From the NCBI GenBank assembly GCA_016235555.1, contig JACRKC010000058.1, positions 1 through 64,000 on the forward strand: a DNA stretch of 64,000 nt, read 5' to 3'. Positions 16,631 through 25,423 of this stretch are shown piece after piece. A model generated the notes under the pieces. That model did no database searches and was not told the origin of the DNA. It was given only the letters and a program-made list of their open reading frames with translations. Positions within the stretch are counted from its first letter, which is position 1; the number at the start of each line of letters is the position of its first letter. Made by a program: the position numbers and the translations under genes. Origin of the DNA: Verrucomicrobiota bacterium. GTDB lineage: Bacteria > Verrucomicrobiota > Verrucomicrobiia > Opitutales > Opitutaceae.

Positions 16631-18955
16631 ATGTCCGCTCCTGACAGCCAAGCGGTTTTTCTCAGCTATGCGTCCGAGGACGCGGCGGCCGCGCGGCGCA
16701 TCTGCGAATCGCTGCGCACGGCCGGCGTCGAAGTCTGGTTCGATCAAAACGAGCTCGTCGGCGGCGATGCGTGGGACGCGAAGATCCGCAAGCAGATCGG
16801 CACGTGCGCGCTGTTCGTGCCCATCCTCTCCGCCAGCACGCAGGCCCGGCTCGAAGGCTACTTCCGTCTCGAATGGAAACTCGCCGCCCAGCGCACGCAC
16901 ACGATGGCGGAGGAAAAGACGTTCCTCCTGCCCGTCGTCATCGACGCCACACGCGACGCCGATGCGAAAGTGCCCGCCGAGTTCAAGGCCGTGCAATGGA
17001 CCCGCCTGCCCGACGGCGAAACAACGCCCGCCTTCGTCGCCCGCGTGCAGCAGTTGCTCGGACTGGCAGTGGCACGGGTCTCCCGACCCGTGGGTCCGGA
17101 AATCACGGGTCAGGAGACCCGTGCCACTCCGCAGAAGGTGGGCCGCCGCGTCCCTGCGGCGGCATGGCTCGCCGCCGCCACGCTGCTGCTGGTCGCGATC
17201 GCCGGCGCCAGTCTGTGGCTGAGGCGTCCCGCCTCAGGAACACCGCCGTCTCCGGACCTGAGGCGGGACGCCTCAGCCACGACTCCTCCCGCCGTCTCCG
17301 ACAAATCCATCGCCGTCCTGCCGTTCGCCAACTTGAGCGACGACAAGGACAACAACGCGTTCTTCGCGGATGGCATTCACGACGACATTCTCACCGGTCT
17401 GGCGGTCATCCGCGAACTGCGCGTGGTCTCGCGCACCTCGGTCATGGAGTATCGGGGCACGACCAAGAAAGTTCGGCAGATCGCGCAGGAACTCGGCGTG
17501 GCGTATATCCTGGAGGGTAGCGTGCGCCGTTCGGGCAGCACGGTGCGTGTCACCGGCCAGCTCATCCGCGCCGCGACGGACGAGCATGTGTGGGCGGAAA
17601 ATTATACGAAGAGCTACACCGCGACCGACGTGTTCGCGATTCAGTCCGAGCTGGCCCAGAAGATCGCCGCCGCGCTTTCGGCCGCGTTGTCTCCGCAGGA
17701 AAAGACGCTCCTCGCGCGCAAGCCGACGGAAAACTCCGCCGCCTACGAACTCTATCTCAAGGGCCGGGATGTGCGGCGCGAGAGCCGGGGGCTGGCGGCA
17801 TTCCGCAAAAGGGAAACGCTTTTCCAGGCGGCGGTGGAACTCGATCCGCAGTTTGCGGAAGCGTGGGGTGAACTGGCGGTGACGCATACGGCCTTCCTCT
17901 TCGACAACCTCGACAAGAGCCCGACCCGGCTGGCCAAAGCCCAGGCGGCGATCGACCGCGCGGTCGAACTCGCCCCCGATTCGCTCGATGTGATCCGCAG
18001 CCTGGCGGATTTTTATCTCAACGGCACGCGCGACGTGATCAAGGCGACCGAACAGTTGGAGCGGCTCGTCCGTCTCTCGCCCAACGATCCCAGCGCGCAC
18101 GATCGCCTTTCGGTGGTGCAATATCGGCGGGGCCTTTGGTCCGAGGCTTTGGCCACGCGGCGCAAATCGATCCAATTGGATCGCGGCAATCTCCAGTCGG
18201 CGGGCGGCTTGGTTTCTTTGTGCGAAACCGCTCGCCGCTACGATGAAGCGATGACCGAGCTGCGCCGGATGATGACCCTGCGGCCGGGCCGGATCGGCGA
18301 CGCCATCGAGTTCGGGCAACTGGCGTTCTATGCCCGCGGCTCGACCCGCGAAACCAACGACGTCCTCGCTCGTTTGTCGCCGCAGGAACTCAATGCGCCC
18401 GAGCTGATCGGCATTCGCAAGGACTGGGCCGTCATGCGCGGCGACCTCGCCGAGGCCAGCCGGCTCGACCGCCTGCAACCCTATTTCGACGATGCTTACT
18501 CGGCCCGTGAGAGCCAAGCGGTGGCCGCCGCCATGGTCTTGCTGGCCCAAAACAATCGGGCCGGCGCGCGGGCGCGCCTCGAAAGTCTGCCCGCACAACT
18601 CCGCTCGCGGATCGAAACCGAACCGACCAACGAGGGCGTGTGGCGTAACCTGGCGTTGATGGAAGCGATCCTGGAGAATCCATCCGACGCACTGCGCTAT
18701 GCCCGGAAAGCCGTGGAGGTCGGTGAAGCGATGGGCCCCATCCGCGGCGCACGATCCGGCGTCCATCAGGCCATCGTCTATGCTTGGACGGGCGACAAGG
18801 ACCGTGCCATCGCCGAACTGGCCCGGCTGCTCAAGGTGCCGGCCGGCCCGAACGTCCACGTGATGCGATCCAGTCCCAATTATGCGCCCCTCCGCGGCGA
18901 CCCGCGCTTCGAGGCGCTGCTCAACGACCCGAAGAACAACGCGCCGCTCTTCTGA
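16631..18955 (+). CDS. TIR - TM - TolB/FlgO-like - TPR protein (paralog 3)
   Basis: 774 aa. TIR_2 at about 7-128 (AVFLSYASEDAAAARRIC, WFDQNELVGGDAW), with the putative catalytic Glu81 in FRLEWKLA. Residues 146-166 come from a GTGG-type palindrome of a different family from that in paralogs 1 and 2, at the same linker site. A TM helix follows at about 174-196 (AAWLAAATLLLVAIAGASLWL). Residues 195-217 come from a second palindrome. The TolB/FlgO-like domain starts at about 222 (KSIAVLPFANLSDDKDN, GVAYILEGSV). TPR repeats cover about 370-770. The TIR and membrane parts are close to paralogs 1 and 2, whereas the TPR half differs and lacks their common C-terminal tail, consistent with different inputs. 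Function unknown; sensing or signalling is the likeliest role. Confidence 0.87.
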   Translation: MSAPDSQAVFLSYASEDAAAARRICESLRTAGVEVWFDQNELVGGDAWDAKIRKQIGTCALFVPILSASTQARLEGYFRLEWKLAAQRTHTMAEEKTFLLPVVIDATRDADAKVPAEFKAVQWTRLPDGETTPAFVARVQQLLGLAVARVSRPVGPEITGQETRATPQKVGRRVPAAAWLAAATLLLVAIAGASLWLRRPASGTPPSPDLRRDASATTPPAVSDKSIAVLPFANLSDDKDNNAFFADGIHDDILTGLAVIRELRVVSRTSVMEYRGTTKKVRQIAQELGVAYILEGSVRRSGSTVRVTGQLIRAATDEHVWAENYTKSYTATDVFAIQSELAQKIAAALSAALSPQEKTLLARKPTENSAAYELYLKGRDVRRESRGLAAFRKRETLFQAAVELDPQFAEAWGELAVTHTAFLFDNLDKSPTRLAKAQAAIDRAVELAPDSLDVIRSLADFYLNGTRDVIKATEQLERLVRLSPNDPSAHDRLSVVQYRRGLWSEALATRRKSIQLDRGNLQSAGGLVSLCETARRYDEAMTELRRMMTLRPGRIGDAIEFGQLAFYARGSTRETNDVLARLSPQELNAPELIGIRKDWAVMRGDLAEASRLDRLQPYFDDAYSARESQAVAAAMVLLAQNNRAGARARLESLPAQLRSRIETEPTNEGVWRNLALMEAILENPSDALRYARKAVEVGEAMGPIRGARSGVHQAIVYAWTGDKDRAIAELARLLKVPAGPNVHVMRSSPNYAPLRGDPRFEALLNDPKNNAPLF
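17069..17127 (+). repeat. In-frame BIME-like palindrome, GTGG/CACGGGTC family
   Basis: GTGG, hairpin CACGGGTCTCCCGACCCGTG, spacer, hairpin CACGGGTCAGGAGACCCGTG, CCAC. The same family is intergenic at 22448-22506. Confidence 0.9.
17215..17280 (+). repeat. In-frame BIME-like palindrome, GTGG/CTGAGGCG family
   Basis: GTGG (17215-17218), hairpin CTGAGGCGTCCCGCCTCAG, 20-bp spacer, hairpin CTGAGGCGGGACGCCTCAG, CCAC (17277-17280). Length is 66 bp, translated directly after the TM helix. Related intergenic units lie at 38394 and 40402. Confidence 0.9.
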
Positions 18956-19032
18956 GCCGGCGCAAATCGGTCGAGACGTGCGAGGGGGGACGCCGTGAAG
19001 GAAACGAGGCCGCTGCACGCGAATTCGCTGAT

Positions 19033-19058
19033 GCCGGCCTCCTCACGTCGGCCGCTAC
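19033..19058 (-). repeat. Single REP-like unit, exact inverted copy of 1845-1870
   Basis: 26/26 match in inverted orientation. It lies 77 bp after the stop of TIR paralog 3. Confidence 0.8.
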
Positions 19059-19110
19059 CGCGTTGAAGCATACCAACGAAGCATCAAAATTGGACTGTGC
19101 GGCCGTCGGG

Positions 19111-19158
19111 GTAGGTCGGGGTTTATCCCCGACGTGTCAGGCGTAAAGCCTGACCTAC
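19111..19158 (+). repeat. BIME-like palindrome, GTAG/GTCGGG family
   Basis: GTAG, hairpin GTCGGGGTTTATCCCCGAC, hairpin GTCAGGCGTAAAGCCTGAC, CTAC. Placed between convergent genes, so it may also end transcription from both sides. Family members occur at 26544, 52439 and 54934. Confidence 0.88.
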
Positions 19159-19220
19159 GAACATCAAGAAATCACCAGACGTTGGTAGTCCTACGGCCGA
19201 GCACCCCGGCCCGGCGCCGC

Positions 19221-22200
19221 TCAATACGCCACCTTCGCCGTGAGGTTGTAGCTGCGGGGGACTTGATACCAGAAGTCGCGCGGGGTCGCGATGCGGGCGG
19301 GGTTGGTCACGTCGCCGTTCGGCGGGCGTTGCAGCGTGTTGATGTAGTGCGGGCGGTCTTCGTTGAGCAGGTTGTCGACGCGGAGGTTCAGCGTGACCGG
19401 ATATTTCTTCATCACGCGCCACGAGTAACCGAGCGTCGCCGTGGCGACCGTGTAACCGGGGGCCCAGACCGGCGTGAAGGCATCCACCGCCGGATTGTCG
19501 ATGGCCGTGGTGGCGCTGGTCGGGCTCACCATGGTGTCGGCGCCGCGGTTGCCGATCACGATGCGGCCGCGGTAGCGCGCACCGGCGCCGAGGCGCACGC
19601 CTTTCAGCCGGCCTTCGCTGAACGTGTAGTCGGCGAAAATATTCCCGGAGCTGGTGCGCTGCACGATCTGGGTGCCGGCCACGAGGCCGGCGCGGGCGGT
19701 GATCATCGAGTTCCAGCTGTTCACCGCGGTGTTCACATCGGGCGAGCGCTGGTTCACGGGGATGGTGGTGTCGACGGTGGCCTGGTTGGCCGCGTTGATG
19801 GCGCCGCCGGCGTCGATCACGATCTGGTGCAGGGTCGCGAGGTTCCGGTCGATGTAGGCGGCGGTGAGTTCGCCGGAGTTGGCGGCATCGACGTTGGCAT
19901 ACGAGTAGTTGGCGGAGACGCGCAGGGATTTCGTGACGTTGGCCACGAGTTCGAGTTCGTAGCCGTTGGCGCGCGCCTGGCGGCGGTCCTGGATGAACGC
20001 GGGCGGCGTCTCGGTGAGGCCGCGGATGTTCATGCCGCCGCCGGCGAAATCGCCGACGGCGTTGGCGTCGATGATGCCGTTGAACACCGTGCCGGACAGC
20101 GGGCCGCTCACGGGCTGGTTGTTCTGCTTGGTGAAGTAGCGGTTGAGGCTCACGCGCACGCGCTGGTCGAGCAGGTTGAAGCGGAGGCCGGCATCGATGC
20201 CCTCGGAGACGGTCGCGGCGAGCACGTGGTTGAAGATGGTCGTGTTGGCCGGGGGGATGGTGAAGGTCTGCGCGTAGTTGCCGTAGAGGCTCACCCAGGG
20301 GCGCACGTGCATGACGGTGCCGGCCGAGTAGGTGATCTGGTGATCGCGGATCGAGGGGAAGTTGAAGTCGTCCTGAAAACGGTCGCCGGCGTATTGGGGC
20401 TGGCGGAGGCTGCTGGCGTCGCGCGGCCGCGCGGTCGCGGGTGCGGCCGGCCCGATGGGGCGGCCCTGCGCATCCTTCGGGACGTAGGTGAGCGTGGCGT
20501 AGTCCGGCGGCGCGGCGGGCTTGTAGCGGATGGTGGCGCCGTCCCAGTTCGTCGGGTAGTCGCCGAATGCGGAGTTGTATTTGAAATCGTTCGTGTAGCC
20601 GTCGAACCGCACGGCTCCGAGCAGGACCAAGCGCTTCTGGAGGAAACGCGCATTGGCGGCGGCCAGCGCGTAGCGGTAGCTGACGTCGGTGACGGAGTTG
20701 AGCGCGGCCTGCGCGGGCAACGGCTGGAAGGCGGTCGGCACCTCGCGGTTGAGGCCGAGCACGGGATCGACGAGTTGCACGGAGTGCAGCAGCGGTAGCG
20801 GACGCGAGGGCTGGTTCCAATAGTAGCGGTAACGGATCTGGTTCGCGAGCGGCCAGCGGCGCGGATCGGAGTCGATGAGCGCGTTGAGCTGCATGAAACG
20901 CGCGAGCGTCTGCTGGTTGTTGATGCCGCCAAGCACGTTGAACTTGAAGTCGGCCCAGCGCGTGTCCTTCAGCCACGCGGCGGCGAAACGCGCGTTGTAG
21001 AACGTGTAGTCGCGCACCTGCTTCGCACGGACCGCCTCGCTGTAGGGCTGGAGGAAATTCGGATTCGGCGAGCCGTTGGGCAGGTTGCGGTTGATGTCGA
21101 TGAGCGTGTTGGCGAGGCCGTTCGTGGTCGTATATTCCGCGTAGCGCATGCTCTCGTTGGCGTCGCCCGCCAGCTCGAAGAAAAACGACTGCCCCACCGA
21201 ATGCGTGAAGCAGGCGGTCACGTCCTTGAAGCGCTGCCAGAAACTCGGCGCATCGAGCGATTGCGTGAAGCGGCGGTCGGGCAGGCGAAACGCGGAGCCG
21301 GCGAGCGCCTTGCCAAAGCGATCCGTCGGGAGGCCGAGCGCATACATGATGTTGGTGCCGGACGAATTTGGCGTGGCGCCCACGTAGAGTCGGCCGCCGA
21401 TGGGCACCTGCTGGTTGGCGGCGGCGCCGAGCGTGATGGCGGAGTTCTGGTAATTCATCACGCCGCCGAAACCGGACGACGGCGCGAACACGTAGTAACC
21501 GGTCGTCGTCACGCGGCTGATGCCGGTGGCGTTGGCCGTGCCGGGCGTGGTCGTGAGCGGTGCGCTGAACGTCGTCACGCCGTCCCAACCGGCGAAGCTG
21601 TCGTTGATGTTGGTGAAGCCCGCCATGCGGCGGCTCTCGCCGTATTCGCCCTCGAGCCGGATCTCGGTGGCCGGGCCGAGCCGGAGCGTGCCGGTGAGCG
21701 ACACCGCCTTGATTTTGTTGAAATCGCGATCGCGCCAGCCGCGCGCATCCTGCCACACGGCGTTGGCTCGCAGCGCGGCGCGGCGGCTGAGCGGCTGGTT
21801 GACGTCGAGCGTCGTGCGGTAGTTCGACCATGAACCGACCGCCGTGGTGAACTCACGCGTCGCGCGATCGAGCCGCGCCTGCTTGGTCACGACATTGGCC
21901 GAGCCGCCGAGTGCGCCGTTGCCAAAGAGGATCGAGTTGGGGCCGCGCGAGAAGTCGAAGCGATCGAGGTTGTAGCTGTCGAAGTTGACGCCGAACGGGA
22001 AGAAGTTCCGCTGCGGCGTGCCCGCGGTCACGCCGCGGCTGATGGTGACGAGGTTGTTGACCTGGCTGTTCTGGAGTGCGCCGTTGTCGTTGTTCGCGTT
22101 GGTGTTCACGGTCCACTCGATCGCGGTGGCGAGGTTGGTGATGTCGAGCGCGTCGATGAATTCGCGCGTAAGCACCGAGTAGGCCGCCGGCGTGTCGGCG

Positions 22201-22400
22201 AGATCGGTGGCGAGGCGGCCGCCGGCAAGCGAACTCGTGGCAACGAAGCCGGCGTCACGGTCGGTGTTGACGGTAAAGGGCGAGAGCACGACCGGCACTT
22301 CCGGCGTGCCCGCCGCCGCCGGAGCGGGCGCGGTCTGGGCGACGGTCGTCGACGCGAACGAAAGCGTAACGAGTAACGAGGCGCAGCGAAGAGCTTTCAT
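19221..22400 (-). CDS. TonB-dependent outer-membrane receptor
   Basis: 1059 aa; start at the ATG of a signal peptide (MKALRCASLLVTLSFASTTV). VVLSPFTVNTDRDAGF leads into the plug domain (about 45-190: TPAAYSVLTREFIDALD, DRFDFSRGPNSILFGNGALG) and then a large beta-barrel. The last residues, NLTAKVAY, end with an aromatic residue as usual for outer-membrane barrels. It is convergent with TIR paralog 3, with two REP elements between them. It lies downstream of the sialidase-like gene on the same strand (177-bp gap with three palindromes), so co-transcription is possible but uncertain. Ligand unknown. Confidence 0.92.
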   Translation of the reverse strand: MKALRCASLLVTLSFASTTVAQTAPAPAAAGTPEVPVVLSPFTVNTDRDAGFVATSSLAGGRLATDLADTPAAYSVLTREFIDALDITNLATAIEWTVNTNANNDNGALQNSQVNNLVTISRGVTAGTPQRNFFPFGVNFDSYNLDRFDFSRGPNSILFGNGALGGSANVVTKQARLDRATREFTTAVGSWSNYRTTLDVNQPLSRRAALRANAVWQDARGWRDRDFNKIKAVSLTGTLRLGPATEIRLEGEYGESRRMAGFTNINDSFAGWDGVTTFSAPLTTTPGTANATGISRVTTTGYYVFAPSSGFGGVMNYQNSAITLGAAANQQVPIGGRLYVGATPNSSGTNIMYALGLPTDRFGKALAGSAFRLPDRRFTQSLDAPSFWQRFKDVTACFTHSVGQSFFFELAGDANESMRYAEYTTTNGLANTLIDINRNLPNGSPNPNFLQPYSEAVRAKQVRDYTFYNARFAAAWLKDTRWADFKFNVLGGINNQQTLARFMQLNALIDSDPRRWPLANQIRYRYYWNQPSRPLPLLHSVQLVDPVLGLNREVPTAFQPLPAQAALNSVTDVSYRYALAAANARFLQKRLVLLGAVRFDGYTNDFKYNSAFGDYPTNWDGATIRYKPAAPPDYATLTYVPKDAQGRPIGPAAPATARPRDASSLRQPQYAGDRFQDDFNFPSIRDHQITYSAGTVMHVRPWVSLYGNYAQTFTIPPANTTIFNHVLAATVSEGIDAGLRFNLLDQRVRVSLNRYFTKQNNQPVSGPLSGTVFNGIIDANAVGDFAGGGMNIRGLTETPPAFIQDRRQARANGYELELVANVTKSLRVSANYSYANVDAANSGELTAAYIDRNLATLHQIVIDAGGAINAANQATVDTTIPVNQRSPDVNTAVNSWNSMITARAGLVAGTQIVQRTSSGNIFADYTFSEGRLKGVRLGAGARYRGRIVIGNRGADTMVSPTSATTAIDNPAVDAFTPVWAPGYTVATATLGYSWRVMKKYPVTLNLRVDNLLNEDRPHYINTLQRPPNGDVTNPARIATPRDFWYQVPRSYNLTAKVAY

Positions 22401-22418
22401 GGGCAGTGGGTCCGATAC

Positions 22419-22436
22419 CCCGGAGCTTGCTCCGGC
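22419..22436 (+). repeat. Short hairpin repeat (CCGGAGCTTGCTCCGG)
   Basis: Perfect hairpin 19 bp upstream of the receptor start codon (minus strand). It recurs at 22551-22570, and a variant is at 28105-28140. Confidence 0.75.
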
Positions 22437-22447
22437 TTGGTTGGGAA

Positions 22448-22506
22448 GTGGCACGGGTCTCCTGACCCGTGGAGAACGGGATCACGGGTCAGGAGACCCG
22501 TGCCAC
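22448..22506 (+). repeat. BIME-like palindrome, GTGG/CACGGGTC family (intergenic copy)
   Basis: GTGG (22448-22451), two hairpins CACGGGTCTCCTGACCCGTG and CACGGGTCAGGAGACCCGTG, CCAC (22503-22506). Nearly the same as the in-frame copy at 17069. It lies in the leader of the TonB receptor gene. Confidence 0.9.
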
Positions 22507-22550
22507 GAAACGAGCGATGTTGGGTGCGAATCATGGCGGTTTGATCAAAT

Positions 22551-22570
22551 GCCCCGGAGCTTGCTCCGGG
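22551..22570 (+). repeat. Short hairpin repeat (CCCCGGAGCTTGCTCCGGGG)
   Basis: Perfect 20-bp palindrome, just downstream of the sialidase-like gene stop on the minus strand; a plausible terminator position. Confidence 0.75.
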
Positions 22571-22576
22571 GATTCT

Positions 22577-24475
22577 TTACGGGCCGGGGGATTTGGCGGA
22601 TGCGCCGCGGCCAGCGCGCCAGTTGCCGATCGCTTCGGTGACGAGGAGCCGGCGGTTGTAGAGGCGCACGCCGGCGAGTTCGCCGCGAAGCGATGGAGCG
22701 AGGCGGAGCGTCTTGGTGGTGGGGATGAGGCGCAGGTCTCGCGGGTAGCGCGCCCAGCCATAGGGCCGGGCCTTGCCCCCGTCGCAGAGCTGGCCGTCGA
22801 CCACGAAACTCACGATCTTGGCGGGGCCATCGACGATCGCGACGACGTGGTGCCACGCGCCAGCGCGCAGGACACCGGGATCGCAGTCCCAACTCGTTTC
22901 CGTCACCACGGCGTTGTCGCGATTTGGTCCACCGAATCGTCCGCGCAAGGTGAGCTGCACGGTGCCCCACTCCGTCGTGGTCAGCGCGAAACCGCCGCCA
23001 GCCGCGTCGCGCGAGTCGAGCAGCGTCTGCCCGCCGCAGAGATCATCGAGCCGCAGCCACGCCTCCGCGGCGAATCCGCCGTCCGCGGGCGAGGATTCGA
23101 GATCGAAGGCCGCGGGGAGTTTCGCAGTCTTGCCCGCCGCGCACGCTGCTCCGACGAGGTTGACCACGGCGCCACGCGTCGTGACGCGGCGAATTTCCGG
23201 CTGCGACCAGAGCGTCTCGAAAAACGCCGCCGGCACCTCGTGCACACGCGCGACGGTTTTCTGCGTTTCCGTGATGAAGTAGCGGCCATCCTCCTCCACG
23301 AGGTCCGGATAACTCATGCGCGTCCCGGTCTCGGCGGCGTAGAAGAGAATCTCCGGTTGCGACCATTCGAGCACCTTGCCGGCGGGCGAGTCGACTTCGC
23401 GGCCGCCCGCGACCCACGCGGGATTGCGCTGGCCGGTAAAGTTCGGGATCTCGTGGTTGTGGAACCAATAGAGGTAGCGGCCGTTCGCGGTGCGCCAGAC
23501 GAAGTTCGCCGCACGCGTGTGCGTCACCTCGCGGCCACCGGACGCATAAGTCATGAACGCCGGCGGCGTCCACGTGCGGCCGTCGTCCCGCGAGTAGGCG
23601 TGGGCGGAGCGGCCCGCCGCGGTGCGATACGTGCAGTAAAGCGAGCCGTCGGAAAGTGCGACGAGGCTTGGCTCCTCGGCGATGATCCCGCTCGGGGCGC
23701 GCAGCCCGGCGTCGCCGTCGGGGAGCGTGGACCAGCGGATCCTGGCCGGATCGCGCTCGGTGAGGAGGTTGTCGCTGCGCAGGAACCAGCACTCGGAACG
23801 CGAGAGATTCGAGATGCCGACCATCTTCGAGAACGGCACGAACACCGCGCCGCGATGCACGAGCGGCCGGCCGACGTGCCAGAAGATGCGCACCCTGCCA
23901 CCGGTGACGTTGTCGCGGTCGATCGAGCTTTCGCGCATGGGCATCTCGTAGCGCTGCACCGACCACGATTTGCCGCCGTCGTCGGTGAACTTGAACACGA
24001 AGTGCCCGAGGCAATCGACGCGCTTCACCGGTGCGCCGCCGCGAACCTCGTTGGGGATTTCCCGGATGTTGTCGGTATTGTGATTGTAGAACGCGTAGAT
24101 GCGCCCGGCGGGCGTCTTCACCATCGTCGCGTAGGCCGACTCGGGCGGCGTCTGCGGTTCGAGCGCCAGGAGCGGCGACCAAGTCTTGCCGCGGTCGGTG
24201 CTGCGCGTGGAGAGCACGTGCGAACTCGCCGCACCCTCGCCGGCCGCCGACGTCGTGAGCAGGCAGAGCCACGCGCCGTCGTCCGTGCGCATGAGGTAGG
24301 GCTGGTCGACGTATTCCTCGTCGGGGATGACCGCGCCAAACTGGATGTCGCGCCAATCGGGGGGAGGCGGGGCCTTGGTTGCAGGAGTCGGTGGCGGCGC
24401 GACGATCTGGGCGGACGATGCGCCAACCCACGCGAGGAAGGCGACGGGGGTAAACCAACGCGGAATCCGGGGCAT
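22577..24475 (-). CDS. Exported sialidase-like (BNR) protein with C-terminal LamG domain
   Basis: 632 aa from the ATG of a signal peptide (MPRIPRWFTPVAFLAWVGASSAQ). Residues about 45-410 form a sialidase-superfamily six-bladed propeller with Asp-box-like repeats (STRSTDRGKTWSPL, TDDGGKSWSVQ, YSRDDGRTWTPP) and an FRIP-like early segment (DQPYLMRTDDGAW). Residues about 440-625 are LamG-like (SFVVDGQLCDGGK, LAGVRLYNRRLLVTEAIG). Propellers of this superfamily include exo-sialidases and many glycoside hydrolases and lyases of other specificity, so 'sialidase' is a fold label only. It is divergent from the DUF1080 gene at 24754. Confidence 0.83.
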   Translation of the reverse strand: MPRIPRWFTPVAFLAWVGASSAQIVAPPPTPATKAPPPPDWRDIQFGAVIPDEEYVDQPYLMRTDDGAWLCLLTTSAAGEGAASSHVLSTRSTDRGKTWSPLLALEPQTPPESAYATMVKTPAGRIYAFYNHNTDNIREIPNEVRGGAPVKRVDCLGHFVFKFTDDGGKSWSVQRYEMPMRESSIDRDNVTGGRVRIFWHVGRPLVHRGAVFVPFSKMVGISNLSRSECWFLRSDNLLTERDPARIRWSTLPDGDAGLRAPSGIIAEEPSLVALSDGSLYCTYRTAAGRSAHAYSRDDGRTWTPPAFMTYASGGREVTHTRAANFVWRTANGRYLYWFHNHEIPNFTGQRNPAWVAGGREVDSPAGKVLEWSQPEILFYAAETGTRMSYPDLVEEDGRYFITETQKTVARVHEVPAAFFETLWSQPEIRRVTTRGAVVNLVGAACAAGKTAKLPAAFDLESSPADGGFAAEAWLRLDDLCGGQTLLDSRDAAGGGFALTTTEWGTVQLTLRGRFGGPNRDNAVVTETSWDCDPGVLRAGAWHHVVAIVDGPAKIVSFVVDGQLCDGGKARPYGWARYPRDLRLIPTTKTLRLAPSLRGELAGVRLYNRRLLVTEAIGNWRAGRGASAKSPGP

Positions 24476-24567
24476 GCGCCGACACTGCGGCCAACCAAGG
24501 ATGAAACAACCCGAATGTCGCCAACGGGTGTAACTCAAAGTGAAATCACTGTTCGAACGCCCCGGCT

Positions 24568-24636
24568 GTAGCGGCGGACTATGACCGCCGGCGTTGCGCC
24601 AAGAGCATTCGTTCGGCGGTCATAGACCGCCGCTAC
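24568..24636 (+). repeat. BIME-like palindrome, GTAG/CGGCGG family
   Basis: GTAG, hairpin CGGCGGACTATGACCGCCG, spacer, hairpin CGGCGGTCATAGACCGCCG, CTAC. It lies in the 278-bp divergent region between the genes starting at 24475 and 24754. A half copy is at 45222. Confidence 0.88.
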
Positions 24637-24753
24637 AAATCGCTGACCGCAGTTTGAGTCATACCTGTCGCCACCACCGGCAGCACGGGCAAAATTGAGC
24701 GTTGAGCGGCCGGCCTTCCCCGTTGAGCGTTTCCTCGGTTCACGCCTTTCCCC

Positions 24754-25413
24754 ATGAAAATCAAACTCACGCTCATCTCCCTCTTCGCATTCGCGACCGC
24801 GACGCTGTGCGCCGCGCCCAAGGCCCATCCCGACACCAAGGGCTGGACCGAATTGTTCGCGGCCGATCTTTCGAACGCCGTCACCAAGCCCGGCGACTGG
24901 GTCGTCGAAGGCGGCGTGCTCGTCGCCAAGAACCACGAGACCATCTGGACGAAGAAGTCCTACGCCAACTTCGTCCTCGACCTCGAATTCAAGGTCGCGA
25001 AGGAATCCAACAGCGGCGTGTTCCTGCGCTCCGGCGACATCAAGAACGTCCTCGCCGCCCTCGAAATCCAGGTGCACGAGAACCAGGACGGCGCGCATTG
25101 CGGGATGGTCGGCGCCATCTATAACGCGCAGCCGTCTGCCAAGTCCATGGCCAAGCCGGTCGGCGAGTGGAACCGCTTCACGATCACCTGCAATGACAGC
25201 AAGGTGTCGCTCATCTTCAACGGTGAGGAAGTCTGGAACGTCGACCTCAACAACTGGAAGGAGCCGAAGAAAAATCCCGACGGCACCGCGAACAAGTTCG
25301 CCAAGGCGCTCAAGGATTTCAGCCGCAACGGCCCGATCGGTCTCCAAGGTCTCCACGGCAAGGCGCAGGCCCCCGTGTGGTATCGCAACATCCGCATCAA
25401 GGAGCTGAAGTAG
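24754..25413 (+). CDS. Exported DUF1080 protein
   Basis: 219 aa with signal peptide (MKIKLTLISLFAFATATLCAA). A single DUF1080 (3-keto-disaccharide hydrolase-like) jelly roll fills the rest: WTELFAADLSNAVTKPGDW, SNSGVFLRSGDIKN, EIQVHENQDG and closing VWYRNIRIKELK. It corresponds to the N-terminal half of the fusion protein at 242-1822. The partner esterase-like gene follows after 10 bp, so they are almost certainly co-transcribed. Possibly cleaves or binds oxidised disaccharides; members of DUF1080 with known activity act on 3-keto-sugars. Confidence 0.88.
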   Translation: MKIKLTLISLFAFATATLCAAPKAHPDTKGWTELFAADLSNAVTKPGDWVVEGGVLVAKNHETIWTKKSYANFVLDLEFKVAKESNSGVFLRSGDIKNVLAALEIQVHENQDGAHCGMVGAIYNAQPSAKSMAKPVGEWNRFTITCNDSKVSLIFNGEEVWNVDLNNWKEPKKNPDGTANKFAKALKDFSRNGPIGLQGLHGKAQAPVWYRNIRIKELK

Positions 25414-25423
25414 TCTCCACTCC

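Noticed and set aside
22577-24475. True neuraminidase assignment
   Set aside because: Asp boxes and the propeller are clear, but the Arg triad cannot be confirmed by eye, and many enzymes of other specificity share the fold.
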